Source: Bremia lactucae (taxonomy: Eukaryota > Oomycota > Peronosporomycetes > Peronosporales > Peronosporaceae). From it: 64,000 bases of DNA. The notes beneath the pieces are model-generated. The model ran no database searches. It had not been told where the DNA came from and was given only the letters and a program-made list of their open reading frames with translations. Shown here piece by piece: positions 33,799-45,158 of this stretch. Within the stretch, counting starts at the first letter, position 1; each line of letters opens with the position of its first letter. The stretch is from contig NC_090610.1 in assembly GCF_004359215.1 (NCBI RefSeq), forward strand, positions 10,681,083 to 10,745,082, in the 5' to 3' direction. The position numbers were made by a program, and so were the translations under genes.

Positions 33799-33799
33799 N
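33799..33799. other. Single ambiguous base (N) at tandem junction
   Basis: The only N I found, placed exactly where the second copy of the 5-kb unit begins; it looks like a scaffold or contig join. Confidence 0.9.
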
Positions 33800-36700
33800 C
33801 TTCCAACTCCTTGACTTGGCCAGTGTGCTCTGATTCCCATTTTTCCCACGGAATCATGGATCCATTGAGAGAGAATTTCCCCCACCTATCCGATCCGGAG
33901 TGGGCGGCGTATGAGCGCATGGTCACTATCTTCGGCGAAGCAAGTGTGATCAACATGTTGAACACCTTCAATCCCGAAGCGCAGAGTTGACGGCGCTCAA
34001 CTTCATGCACCAGGAGGTGTTGGAGCGCAACGGCAGACCACAACTCTGCCGCAAGAGTTGCGCCTCTAAAACTCGATGTGAACCATTACAAAGGTGGCGA
34101 GAATGAGCCCCTTTTACGTCGGTTCGTCGAGATGGATATAGCCTTGAGAGTTCAGCAGATCTATGATCCCGATCATCAAGTTGCTTTCGCGATGTCGAAG
34201 CTCGGTGGACGTGCGAGAAGCTGGGCATTCGGTCGTCGATTCACCGACCCAGGATGCTTCCCGGACTATGAAGCCTTCAAGTACGAGTTGAAGCTAGCGT
34301 TCGAGCCGCCGAAGAACGAATTCCGAGCTCGAGTTGAGTTTCTGGACCTGCGCCAAGGACGTCTGGAGTTGCACGCCTACGCGCAACGCGCTCGATACCT
34401 AGTGTCGAGTATCGTGAGCGATCCAGTCGATTATGCCACTCAGGTCGTCACTTTCATGAAAGGTCTAAACGATGGTCCAGTGAAGACTCAGCTGTCCCGA
34501 GAGTATCCTGAGACGATGGAAGACGCGATCAATCGCGCTCTTCAGGAAGAGTTCAGTCTTCGCCAGGCTCGCATCCACCAAAGTTCAACCCGGCAGCCGC
34601 GCCAGCAGTACCAGCCGCGCCAGCAGTACCAGCCACGCAGTTCTACGACGGACCCGAGCCAATGGATCAGTCCGCTGTGTCCACACAAGCCAAAGGGAAT
34701 ACGCGGTCAAGAACCGATTTTAAGTGTTTCCGATGTGATCGGATGGGCCACTTTGCTCGAGATTACCGAGCGTCGGTCAACAACAGGCTGCTCTCGCAGC
34801 GCTCCCGCCCAACTTCGTCAGGTCGTGCTTTCAGCCGACCTCAGGGGCGGAGCGAACAAGCAAAAAAAACGGCAACGACCGGTAGGAGCGGGGCTCTTTA
34901 CTGGCCGAGAATCAAGTTCTGCGATGACGGTGGAGTCACAGGACTTGGGCCCCAACGTGCAACCTGCACACATGAAGTCCACCAAGAAGAAGACCAGTAT
35001 CGATCAGCGGTCAAAGCTGATAGTCTTGGTCGTAAAGGTGAATGAGTCAGCTCCACCTTTGCGTGCCCTGATATATACAGGTGCCTCGAACAACTTTGTT
35101 CGAGAGCGTGCCCTCTCAGATAGCAACGTATTTGCACCTGATGTGAAGGAAATGGGCAAGATAGTTGTTCGATTCGCGGATGGATCGACAACCCAGATGG
35201 TGAAAAGAGTTGTTACTCTACACCTGGGATGTGAAGTTTTCCGAGGAGAAGATGAATTTATCCTTCTCGACCTCGATGACAAGTACGATATGATACTTGG
35301 GATGCCATGGCTGATGCGGTACCAGCTAAAGATTGATTGGTGACGGCATCTTATCAGTGTTCAAGGTTCGAACACAGTGCAGTGGGAATCTGCTCATAAG
35401 GAACAAGTACTATGGGTATACGCCTCGGTTGAAGAAGTTCCAGATCCCTTTAGTGATCTGGAACTTCTTCAACCGAGGCGTATACCCATAGTACTTGTTC
35501 TCGCGGCGTGCGATGGCCCCGCATCTTCACAGAGTGGATGTGTTGAGCACAAGAAGGAAGCGCACCGACCAAGAAAAACTAAGAAGACTCAACCGAAGTC
35601 GTGGAGAGTCGCAACGAATGAGAACGTTCAACTCGTTCGTTGTGATCCGTCATGCGAAGCTGGTCCAGTTCAGACACGTACCTCTGAACAAGGCATGCAT
35701 TCTCCTGCCACGCTAACTGACGAAGGAAACATCAACGGCCACGATGTTTCAAGCGAAGAACATGTCCAAGCTATTGCTTGTGACGATGTGGGGGTGGCAC
35801 AGGGTGTCTGCAACGTGAAGGTTGATAATCCCCCATGCTCGTTATCAAGTTTGCTCATTTCTGAGAGAAATGAGCAAGAAGTCGTTCTTCCGCAGTCTCA
35901 AGGATGGCGAGATTGCCCACGTGTGTATGATCGTTGCGGAAGCCGATCGCGAAGAAATAAATATTTCGTCCAACATGGACATGGAAGTACTGGAAGACAA
36001 GACCCGGTTTGAAAGATACGAAACTCAGTCGTGGGATGCGCTCACGGGAAACCCATTGTACGAACTTGCACTGAAGTTTAAAGACATCTTCCCAGACAAG
36101 GTACCAGAGGAACTCCCAGTGGACCGTGGAGTCCATCATGAGATTGACTTGTCTCCTGGTACCAAGTATTGCGTCACGAGACAGTGGCCATTGCCGAAGG
36201 AACAAGTCGAGGCAATCGACAAGTTCTTCGAGCAGCGTCGGACAGCTGGTCATGTTCGTGAGAGCAAGTCTCCGCACAGCAGCCCAACATTCTGTGTTAA
36301 GAAGGCAACGGGTGGTTGGCGAATTGTTCATGTTTTCAACAAGCTGAATGACGCCACCATACCTGCTCAGACACCTGTTCCTCGGAAAGACATGATTCTT
36401 GACAGAATGGTGAATAGCACAGTCTTTAGCACCTTGGATTTGTTGAATGGGTTCCATCAGATCCGAATGCGCGAGGCTGACGTTCCTCTGACAGCGGTTA
36501 GCACGCCAAGCGGCATGCTGTGGGAATGGCTCGTGATGCCACAAGGGTTAAAGAATGCGCCAGCGACGTTCAATCGCATAGTGACAAACATTCTTCGTCC
36601 CTTACGTGACTTTGCTCCGAGTTATTTTGACGACATCTTCGTCCACAGCAAGGCCCCGTATAACCATGCGGACTTGGATGTTCACCTCGATCACTTACGA

Positions 36701-38843
36701 CGCCTATTCGAAGTGATGCGAGAGAACAAGCTCTACGCGAATCTGAAGAAGTGTATCTTCTGCGCGCCAGAAATCCCAGTCCTTGGCTGCTTTGTTGGCA
36801 AGAACGGTATCCGCGCTGACGCAGAGAAGATCAAAGTGATCGACAAATGGCCTGCACCTCAGAACATGAAGCAACTGCGCCAGTGGTTGGGTCTGGCCAA
36901 TTACCTCCACAAGTATACACGGAACTACGCTGACATGACTCAGCCGCTTACGCGCCTACTCAAGAAGGACGTTGAGTGGAAGTGGGAACAGGAAAATGTA
37001 GTGGCTTTCGAGTTGGTCAAAAGGAGCTTGCGTGAAGCGCCAGTGCTTGCGCTTCCTGATGACAACAAGCCTTTCCATATGTTGTCTGCGATGCGAGTGA
37101 TTACGCCATTGGTTGTGCATTAATGCAGCACGATGCCAATGAGCGAGAGAGAGTTATCTCCTATCAATCGCGGCAATTAAAGCCAGCAGAACAAAACTAC
37201 CCGGTTCTGAAATACTCTCTTGTGAAGTTCGGAGTCCACCTTCTCGGTGAAGAGCGCTTTGTGGTCTACACAGATCATGCGTCATTGCGCACTGCCGTGA
37301 AGACCCCTCACTTAACCCAGGGGATGGCACGATGAATTGCATTCTTCTCGGAGTACAACTTTGTTGTACACTACAAGCCAGGCAAGACAAACATCCTTGC
37401 TAATGCGTTATCAACACGTCCGGATTATGACTCTCGATTGACAGAGGATGTGCCAAGCGCCGCCTGCAGGAGTTGTCCAAGTGATCAAGAATCTGTGAGC
37501 GCTACCGCAGCCCAAGCTCGCTCATCTGTTCGTGAGGACATTGCACGAGCATGCAAGGACGACGAAGGTTACTGGGAAATGCTGCAGTACCTCAAGAGCC
37601 CAACGGAGGATAAGCTGAAAAAGATATCTGCAAGAGCGCGATCACGGATCCACAGATATTCCATCCACGATGGTCTACTCTGTTATGGGGTTGACGATGA
37701 CGACGTGCCAAGAGTTGTCGTTCCAAACGACAAAGAACTAAGGCACCGTCTGTTGTTTGAGTACCACGACAGTCCCCCTGGAGGTCACTTTGATCGCGAT
37801 AAGACTTTCATGAGCCTCTCTCGCGACTATTATTGGCCGCATATGTACAAACGGGTGCGCAAGTACGTCCGTACTTGTGAGGTGTGCCAACGCGTGAAGC
37901 CTTCCAGTAGTTATCAGGCACCACTGCGGTCACTACCGATCCTAATTGACAGTTGGAAGTATGTGAGCATGGACTATGTGTTCAGACTTCCTCGCGACTC
38001 GCAAAACCGGAACGGCATTCTGTGATAGTGGACCGATTCAGTAAAATGGCTCATCTGATTGCCGTGCCGGATACCATCGATGCGGAAGAGACAGCACAAG
38101 TCTTTGTGGATACTGTCTTCCGACTCCATGGGTTGCCTGAGGAGATCGTCTCGGATCGAGACACCCGATTCACCTCCGCCCTATGGCGCGCAGTTTTTGA
38201 GCGCCTTGGTACAAAGTTGTCGATGTCGACAGCTGCACACCCTGAAACGGATGGGCAAACGGAGCGTGTGAATCGCGTGCTGGAGGACATACTGCGAAGC
38301 TATGCAACGTCATTCGAGGAATGGAGTGCCTTCCTCCCACTGGTTGAGTTCTCGATCAACAACTCAACGCACGCATCTACCGGGTACTCTCCCTTCTATA
38401 TCAACAATGGTTTCCACCCTCGCGTGCCAGCGACACTCATGGGGGCGGTTTCTACTCTTGGTGGGGGAGGAACTCCATTGGCAACGGAGTTGAACACCGC
38501 GAGTGCGACGGATATACGGGCCAATTTTGACGTTTTGGACTCCACGTCAAACATGCCTCGACGAGACCAAAAGAGGATCGAAGACTTTGTCGGCAAAAGA
38601 CAAATCATCGTTAGGTTTGTGCGCGACGCAATTGCTCAAGCCCGAGATCGGCAGAAGGAGCAAGCGGACAAGCATGGAAGAAAGAACATGAATTGTTTCA
38701 AGGTTGGAGATCTCGTCCTACTTAGTACGGGTAATCTTCCTGAACATGCAGTGTCCAGCCTTGGTAGCAGCAAGCTACTACCTCGGTTTATTGGACCATT
38801 CAGAGTTCCGAAATGCAACGGGAGTGCCTACACCCTAGACGTT
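33800..38843 (+). repeat. Second unit of 5,044-bp tandem repeat
   Basis: Near-identical to 28755-33798, including all pol defects and the inverted repeats (35402-35499 and 35851-35877). Confidence 0.93.
33857..35045 (+). pseudogene. Family A gag, unit 2
   Basis: Same content and same defects as unit 1: early stop after the PHLSDPEW start, capsid from about 34078, frame shift into protease, zinc knuckle out of frame. One substitution near 34694 changes Thr to Lys in the protease-frame reading. Confidence 0.85.
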
Positions 38844-39647
38844 TCTACGAGTATGCGTCTTCACCCAACAATCTATGTGGGTAGACTGAAGCCATACTTA
38901 CCAAGTGGGTCTGCTGACCCTACTTCATCCTTTAAAGGTGAGCCACTTGCTGTCGAAGGGTCTCGACCTGCTCGCGAAGAGTCGCCAACTCATCGCTCTG
39001 AAGTTGCTTCTCGGCATAGAGGCGCTGGAGGACATCAAAGGATTGGTCCTTCATAGACTCGAGAGCAGCGAGACGAGTCTCGAGATCACCGCGAAAAGTG
39101 CCCAGAGTTGAGCCAGCCTCCTCAACGACACCAAGAAGTCGAACATGGCTCAAGCCACGGATCTTCTCGGTCTCCTGCAACTTTAGGACATCGTCCTGAG
39201 TCTGCTGAAGCCTCGATTCGAACTCGGTCTTCGACACGGAAGCCTGTGTTGTCTTCGCTTCCAAGGCATCATGGCGCGAGTCACACTCGATCGCATGAGC
39301 CTCAACGTTTTGACAGCGAGTCTTCAGATCCGAGGAGTGCATGTGCAGCTCCTCAATCTGTTCGCGATGAGCGCTCTTCCACTTCCAGAGCCTCTCAATC
39401 GTTTTCTCGTTCAGCCCCACCTCCGTTGATTGATTCTCACGGAGAACGTCGGTAGCTGGTTGAGTCGATTGTTGGTCACCGAGACCATCTGACTCCGTCG
39501 AATCGCCGCCGAAAGAAGCAACAAACTCGTCGCTTCTTCCGTGTTCGGTGGCGCGGCTATCAGCCGAGCGACGACACTTGAAAATCACGTGACGCCCTCG
39601 TGGCTGACGTTCCTGACGTCGTTCGCGAGTATGAGAGCGACTTGTAG
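34868..39647 (+). pseudogene. Family A pol, unit 2, through chromodomain
   Basis: Same protease, reverse transcriptase, RNase H and integrase as unit 1, but it continues past the duplication. The integrase C-terminus reads TIYVGRLKPYLPSG (38870-38912). A long linker rich in Ser, Arg and Pro follows, with a stop at 39054. The chromodomain lies around 39455-39647: FFRVRWRGYQPSDDT, then TGA in place of Trp (as in the older copy), then SRDALVADVPDVVREYESDL and a terminal TAG at 39645-39647. A TAG at about 39453 also interrupts just upstream. The linker is the complement of the antisense coiled-coil frame. Confidence 0.87.
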
Positions 39648-40020
39648 CGTCGGCTCTATCGCCGCTGCCGTGGCCAAGTTGATTTGGTCCACGTCCGACT
39701 ATGGAGTCCATTCGATTCTTGTTTTCAAGAAACACGAAGGATCTCCACGAGTTCTCTTTCGCTGCCCTTGATTGACGCGGATCATCACGGTTGTTAATTC
39801 GACGCCAAGTGCTGAAGCGCTCACGGTAGAACTCTACATCACCCCGCTTGTTAACGATGGGTTCAATGTCGTAGAGTCCACCGTTAACCCTCTGTAGCTT
39901 GACAGGGTGCTCAGTACGGCAAGGGGCTTCATGAGGACTCCTGCCTGAGTTACTCACGGAAGGCTGGGACGGTCGCTTGGTTCCTCGGTCGCTCATTTTG
40001 AAATGAAGCACAGCCAGCAT
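38932..40020 (-). CDS. Antisense ORF of family A element, 362 codons, coiled-coil C-terminus
   Basis: Uninterrupted from ATG 40020, 49 bp inside the 3' LTR, on the strand opposite gag-pol. The N-terminus MLAVLHFKMSDRGTKRPSQP is followed by basic Arg/Ser-rich segments (YRERFSTWRRINNRDDPRQS; HTRERRQERQPRGR). The centre is acidic (GGDSTESDGLGD), and about 150 C-terminal residues show heptads (YAEKQLQSDELATLREQVET). No known domain. It covers the whole sense chromodomain and linker. Sense pol here has stops at the chromodomain Trp, upstream of it and in the linker, yet this frame is clean. A nuclear or RNA/DNA-binding role is only a guess from the basic composition. It could be a chance frame; see the findings for evidence against that. 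Confidence 0.55.
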   Translation of the reverse strand: MLAVLHFKMSDRGTKRPSQPSVSNSGRSPHEAPCRTEHPVKLQRVNGGLYDIEPIVNKRGDVEFYRERFSTWRRINNRDDPRQSRAAKENSWRSFVFLENKNRMDSIVGRGPNQLGHGSGDRADATSRSHTRERRQERQPRGRHVIFKCRRSADSRATEHGRSDEFVASFGGDSTESDGLGDQQSTQPATDVLRENQSTEVGLNEKTIERLWKWKSAHREQIEELHMHSSDLKTRCQNVEAHAIECDSRHDALEAKTTQASVSKTEFESRLQQTQDDVLKLQETEKIRGLSHVRLLGVVEEAGSTLGTFRGDLETRLAALESMKDQSFDVLQRLYAEKQLQSDELATLREQVETLRQQVAHL

Positions 40021-40049
40021 TATTCTTCCCTTTGAAGCGTGAACGCTAC

Positions 40050-40066
40050 TTTAAGGGGGGGGGATG
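40050..40066 (+). other. Polypurine tract, younger family A element
   Basis: TTTAAGGGGGGGGGATG immediately before the 3' LTR; the G run is longer than in the older copy. Confidence 0.75.
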
Positions 40067-40068
40067 AT

Positions 40069-40927
40069 GTAATAGGCCTCTCATTACATGTCTTAGTACT
40101 TACTATAGTACATATCTCAAAGGTGCTGGGCATTAGAGATGAGACGGAGGGAAGCGGGACATGTCTCTACAGGGTAAGACATGGGAGCCCATGCTGACGC
40201 GCTGGAAAAAAATAAACCAAGCAAGGCGCAGATTTTGAAAGAACGAGTATAACAGGCTGATATTCAATTTATTCGTATTTTTGTATGTGCTTTTTGAGAA
40301 ACAGTAATGACCTTTTCCGGTTTTTAGCTTTAATAACATGTTACTTATGTAGGGTGCTGTACCCGAATTAGCGGATGTTTAGCACAGGGCTAAAGGTAGC
40401 CAGTTGTGCTCTAGATGAAGTGATGACGCCGCATCGTCATTACACATCTTCCTAGAAACCATCTGGCGACACTGCATCGTCGACATGAGAGTTTCAAGTT
40501 CAAGTTCAAAGCTTCCCAGTCGAAGTTCAAGATTTACATTCAAGTACAGAATGATGGTTCCTGCTTGGGAACTACACTGGTGACGCGTCCAACGTGTCTC
40601 TACCGGTTGAAGTGAGTGGCGTGAGCCAGTCACTTCGCAGGGAATTTTCCACATGACTTCAAGTTCAAGGTCCTATGGTTTGAACCTCAGTGTCCCCAAG
40701 GTTTTATATATCAGTTCGTAGGTTTTATTCATGCATGTGTAGGTTTTACTTGTAAAACCTCTAGGAGCCTTGAGGCTGATGAGGAGTAGCGACAGGAACC
40801 ATAACAGCTTTTCAATTCAGTTGTCATTTTACCTCCAACCTCGCAAGCGCCCTCCAACGTTTCCTCCCCACGGTTCAGTCTCCTCTTGTAGTGAGCTGAA
40901 CAAGGGACTTGGCCTAGTCCCATTATT
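40069..40927 (+). repeat. 3' LTR, younger family A element, with insertion
   Basis: Begins TGTAATAGGCC and matches 28069-28733 apart from a 196-bp insertion at 40190-40385. The end reads CCCATTATT instead of CCCATTACA. Removing the insertion leaves 663 bp. A GGGGG run at 40928-40932 matches 28064-28068. Confidence 0.9.
40190..40385. mobile_element. 196-bp insertion in LTR, type unknown
   Basis: Interrupts LTR sequence between GGGAGCC and AGGGCTAAAGG. It begins CATGCTGACGCGCTGG and ends GCGGATGTTTAGCAC, with an AT-rich middle. I see no terminal inverted repeats and no clear target duplication. It may be a short non-autonomous element or filler DNA from break repair. Confidence 0.6.
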
Positions 40928-40932
40928 GGGGG

Positions 40933-43180
40933 GGATGAGCAGGAAGACGTTGGACTCAAAAAAAGCCACATTTCCTCGATTTCGCAGGCTACCTACTTTA
41001 AAGCTAGGCAGCACGGCTATGTAGAAGCCCGGGTTAATGTCGAGATGGCGCAGGCACCTGTCTCAACAGTATGTTCAGTCGCCAGTATAGCAACAATACC
41101 ACGCGCCGGCGGTGGGTGCGCAATTCCTATTAATTCCAGACGCGCGTCAAAGGAAGCTGGGAGTTTGCCAATTTGACGGCAAGGACTGATAACAGGAATT
41201 GAGTAAAGTCCTTCTATCTAGGGGGCAACGATTTGTTCGACAGGTCTCGTTCCCGGATCGTGCAAACGGATTTCCGTGGAGCGGGGACGTAATGGTCGAC
41301 TTACTTGGACACTACTTGGCAGGAATGACTGAGATGTGCTATAATCGACAGGTTGACGGTTGGTGGCAGGAAGACCCAGCTTGGGACATGCGATGCAGAA
41401 ACTACTACAGATATTTGCGACCAAGATAACACCGACTAAAAGAATAAAGATGCTCACTGCACCCAAGAGCAGCAAGAGAAGCTGGACGGAAAACTGCCTT
41501 CACCTCGTAGCTGTGAGTGAAGCATGCGCTCGAGTGGACAACTTTGTTATCCCCAACATCGTTCCACTACGCGGACCATGAGAATAATTATGATTACACT
41601 TTTAAATCTTTCGCGCACCAACTACCTGCGCAAGGATGAAGAATAGCGCAATTTGCGCAATTTACGGAGTTGGAGACACGAGTAAGGTAGCTGGGACGAG
41701 AACTCATGACCCGGTTAACAGCCGATGGCAGGTCAAGCCAAATTGTTACAAATGGCAGGACATATAAAGGCCAGGTGCCCTGAAAAATGGGGCTCGCTGC
41801 AAAACAAGATATAGACATCGTCCTTGCAGTAAACAATCAACTGTGGATGTAGGAAGCTGGATCCTTGACAGTGGGTCCTGCAGACACTTAGCGAATGATG
41901 TCAGTACATGGAGCACGGGTCGAATGTGGCGCTGAAGACGGCGGCTCTTTTCGTGTTGCTCAGTCCGTAGCGCCGTGGTGTTGGTATAGTGAAGGGAAAG
42001 GCGGATTAAGTGCGATTAATTGACGTGTACTACGCCGAAAAAACAGTACGAAACATCATATATTTCGGTATGCTAGAGGCGAAAGGTTACGGCATTGCAT
42101 ACCAAGACAAGCACCGTGTGATTGCAAGATTAAATGGGAGAGACTCCTGACGTCGAGATGTCGAAAATGTGGTTGCAGATTGCACACAAGGCGTGCCAAA
42201 AAAGCCTAACGTTACTGATGTATTCATGTCTGTACTACGCCGGGATGAGGAAGAGGTGGAACGTGACATCTAGAAGGGTCTCTTGTGCATATTGATAGCA
42301 AATTTACATTCCTCAATTACAACATGATCATTATATTGACGCTACTTTTATAGATATTGCTCAAGGATAACAGACAAAAAACGTGCAATCAAGAAAAGAC
42401 ACTGGGAATAATTCCCCGATTGACGTTGCTGGTAGAGTATTCTGCTCAAATCTTAAGGGGCTGATGACTCCCAACGACAGAGTGGGATATCGGTAGATGA
42501 TCAACTTTGTTGATCACTGAGCGAACTACTGCAGGATATTTCTCGCGAGAAACAATGACATCGCTGCGCAAAAGTTCAAGCATTTAATAATAATTTTGAG
42601 CGCCAGTTTACTGGTGCTAAGAATCATGAAAAATAGATGGTGGGTGGGGAGTACCGTACTCTTGATCTTTTCTGTAAAAAAATATTATTGCTCGCTAGAT
42701 TAGCGCGAAGCACGCTATCAGGCCAGCAATGGTAAAATAGGAGGAATGTAGCGCACTATGATGAATATGGTGCGGAGTATGATATCTGCGTGTCGTCTGC
42801 CCCTCGATTTCTGGGGAGACGCGGCGGAATACGCTTCCTACATCCTGAACAGAAGTGCGATAAATCTAATGCGGGGAGGAAGTCATCCCTGCAGATGTTT
42901 ACGGACATTACACAGGACCTTGGCGATATCTTGATGTCTGGATTAGTATATCGTGACGCGAAGAACAAGTTGCTAGGCGAGCGTGGGAAACAGCAATTTT
43001 TATCGGAAGAAGCAATGAAATAAAGTGATATTGGGTACACCTGCCCGAGGACGATGTCGTCGTCGTCACTCAGCACCTTAGAAACGTAAAGGCGCTCACG
43101 AGTGAGCAGAACGAGCAACTGTGTCGGGTGCATTTTGCGAAAGAAGACGAGGCATCGCGGTAAGGGGCAAAAGTAAAATA
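40933..43180 (+). pseudogene. Ty1/Copia gag-pol remnants
   Basis: Plus-strand pieces in Copia order: a knuckle-like CYK..HIKARCP area at about 41740-41790, protease WILDSGSCRHLANDVSTW at 41858-41911, a pre-integrase segment LIDVYYAEKTVRNIIYFGML near 42009-42070, and integrase core LPLDFWGDAAEYASYILNRS at about 42797-42860. Integrase C-terminal segments follow (MVYRDAKNKLLGERG near 42940, then LPEDDVVVVTQHLRNVKAL near 43040-43090). All are broken by stops and frame changes; no reverse transcriptase was found. Copia order (integrase before RT) explains the lack of RT if the 3' part is deleted. The left boundary is set by the Gypsy insertion. Confidence 0.7.
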
Positions 43181-43264
43181 TCAGGACCAAACCAGGACCC
43201 AAAGCAAAGAAAAGAAGACAAGGCAGGACGGAGGATGTGTGGAAATTCCGGTTCCGTATATAAT

Positions 43265-44960
43265 ATGGGGGGGGTACCGTTACAGCATACAATTTATTAA
43301 ATGCAAGCACAATCTGCCACCCTCCGGGTCCCTTACGCACACAGAAGGTCGAAGAGCTATGTGGGAAAATCGACTCCTTCACAAGGCCTGCTACCAAGCG
43401 ATCGACAAAGAACTTGTCGATCGCTTATACTTGTTCACGAAGTAGTGGCACTGCTTCATGATACATTATTTCGAGCCTGATACCAGGTCGACTTCGCGTC
43501 GAGTGTCTTCATAGTATTTCGAACCTAGTATCAGGTCGACTTCGCATCGAGTACCTAAGAGTTATAAATATATTATTTATTATTCTTAGGCCACTCGCAT
43601 CATACCGAATCAGGAAACACGTCCTTCATTCGATAGAATCCTTACACGAAGGATTTGTTTTCAACGACTGCATGGATTGTCACACAAAACGTTCAATCCG
43701 AGTCTTTACGTAGAGGACACTTTCGTCCATCGATGAGCTTCTGAGAACTTGTTTGTTCTAAAAAAACACTCTTGTCGACGGAATATCGGCCACGTACTTC
43801 TTGTCTGTGACAAATACACCGAATAGCTTGCCTTTGCCTTCACGGAGATCCCGCAAAACCGTACGTAGGCAATTTAGTTATATCCCAAGTTAATTACGGA
43901 GGCGCTATCAGATCAAGTGTATAAGTGCCTGCTTGTTACTAAGACATTCAATGTCTCAACTTCTTATTTGGAACTTATATCCAAAAGTAAAGGGGGGCTT
44001 ATTTCGTCAAGTATGTCGGGACCAATTTCCTTATTTATTTGAAAAGTAACCTCCAACTGCCCCGAGCTGTGGTTACGCAATTACAGCGATACCCTCCACG
44101 ATCGACTCTCCAGTCGATCATAGACTTTCGCACTGTCTCGAATACACAGGCGGTTCAATTTTTCTTGGATGTCGCTCTTTAGGCAAACATCCTTATCCCG
44201 GTCCATTCGAATTTTCGGTGGTGGGCCTTCGATGCTGCCTGTGCTTGTGCACTGCCGTCGGTATCTAACTCCCCAGTGTTAACGTTCATCATAATGAGGT
44301 CTTGTGCAGTTGCACTTACGACCGTACCACTAGTGAGGTCATCGCACTCACTCGCAGAAAATCCAAGCGCTTCTAGACGCTCCAATACGGGACGAATGAG
44401 AGACAGGCATCGGGCCGATCGAAGCTGCCAATCAATGCGTGGCTCGTACTTTCTGAGCCATGGTAATCCAAGGATGACATTCAAATTTTTCATCGAAATC
44501 CAGTTCAATGAAATCGACATTGAACTATTTACGCTCTAAGTGTATTGGATACCGACTACACGTTTTTTATTTTTTCCAGATGCGCCTTTTGCTGGGGACA
44601 CTGTCATCCTTGTTAGAGGTATATGGCGCTCAACGAGCTTTAGTCTGCGATCTCCAGCGATCGGCGTCGAGCGAAATTGTTCGACGCCCCAGAACCGACT
44701 AGGGACTTAGTGGCAACAAATTTTCCATTTTGATTTTCAAGGTGGTGAAGTTAACCTGGAACAGTTATACACAAGGTTTCTGTGTGAGGAACATTTTTCG
44801 TCCAAAGACCTACAAACGTTTTGATTTGCTGGATCAGCAGGGCGCTCCGTACCTACAGACCCCAGATTTCCTTTTGACGATCCGCCTCGCCGTTGCATTT
44901 TGGGACAGCGTCGCTTCCGCGTCCTCCGCTATTCTTAGTTGGAGTAGTGTTTCGTGGCAC
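43265..44960 (-). pseudogene. Gypsy gag/protease/RT fragment
   Basis: Minus strand: a basic gag tail (about 44960-44850, GGRGSDAVPKCNGEA), a protease segment from 44520 (NLNVILGLPWLRKYEPRIDW) lacking the catalytic loop, a decayed spacer, and an RT start at 43440-43270 (VKESIFPHSSSTFCVRKGPG, then GWQIVLAFNKL). It abuts the Copia remnant in the opposite orientation, so the two are separate insertions. A 48-bp-period repeat sits inside the spacer. Confidence 0.65.
43467..43552. repeat. Two-unit repeat, 48-bp period
   Basis: TATTTCGAGCCTGATACCAG at 43467 and TATTTCGAACCTAGTATCAG at 43515, each followed by GTCGACTTCGC(G/A)TCGAGT. Confidence 0.8.
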
Positions 44961-45158
44961 TAGACGTGGGCGCTACATTGCTCTAATGAGTTTATTTCGT
45001 TTAAAATTATAAATTGATCTTATGTTAAAAATTCAAGCAGGCATAAAGTCAATCAGATTTATTATTTCATGTGGCGGTTTCGTTATCACAATGACATTTG
45101 CAATGAATATAAAGCTTGTCGCGTGCATGCAGATTTAAGATGCTGATAATTAATGTAG

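Larger units (their letters stand above)
28069..40927 (+). mobile_element. Family A Ty3/Gypsy retrotransposon, younger copy, core duplicated
   Basis: Plus-strand element with LTRs 28069-28733 and 40069-40927 (the latter with a 196-bp insertion). It is highly similar to the nested copy at 3204-10256. The gag-pol core 28755-33798 recurs as 33800-38843, joined at a single N, after which the sequence runs through the chromodomain to the 3' LTR. If the duplication is an assembly effect, the real element is about 7.6 kb. It retains the reverse transcriptase connection and RNase H missing from the older copy. It still carries several stops and frameshifts in pol, so it is not autonomous. Confidence 0.92.

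Noticed and set aside
42756..43397. 213-codon minus-strand frame
   Set aside because: Only its first 40 codons match Gypsy RT; the rest is the antisense of the Copia integrase remnant, so it is a chimeric chance frame.
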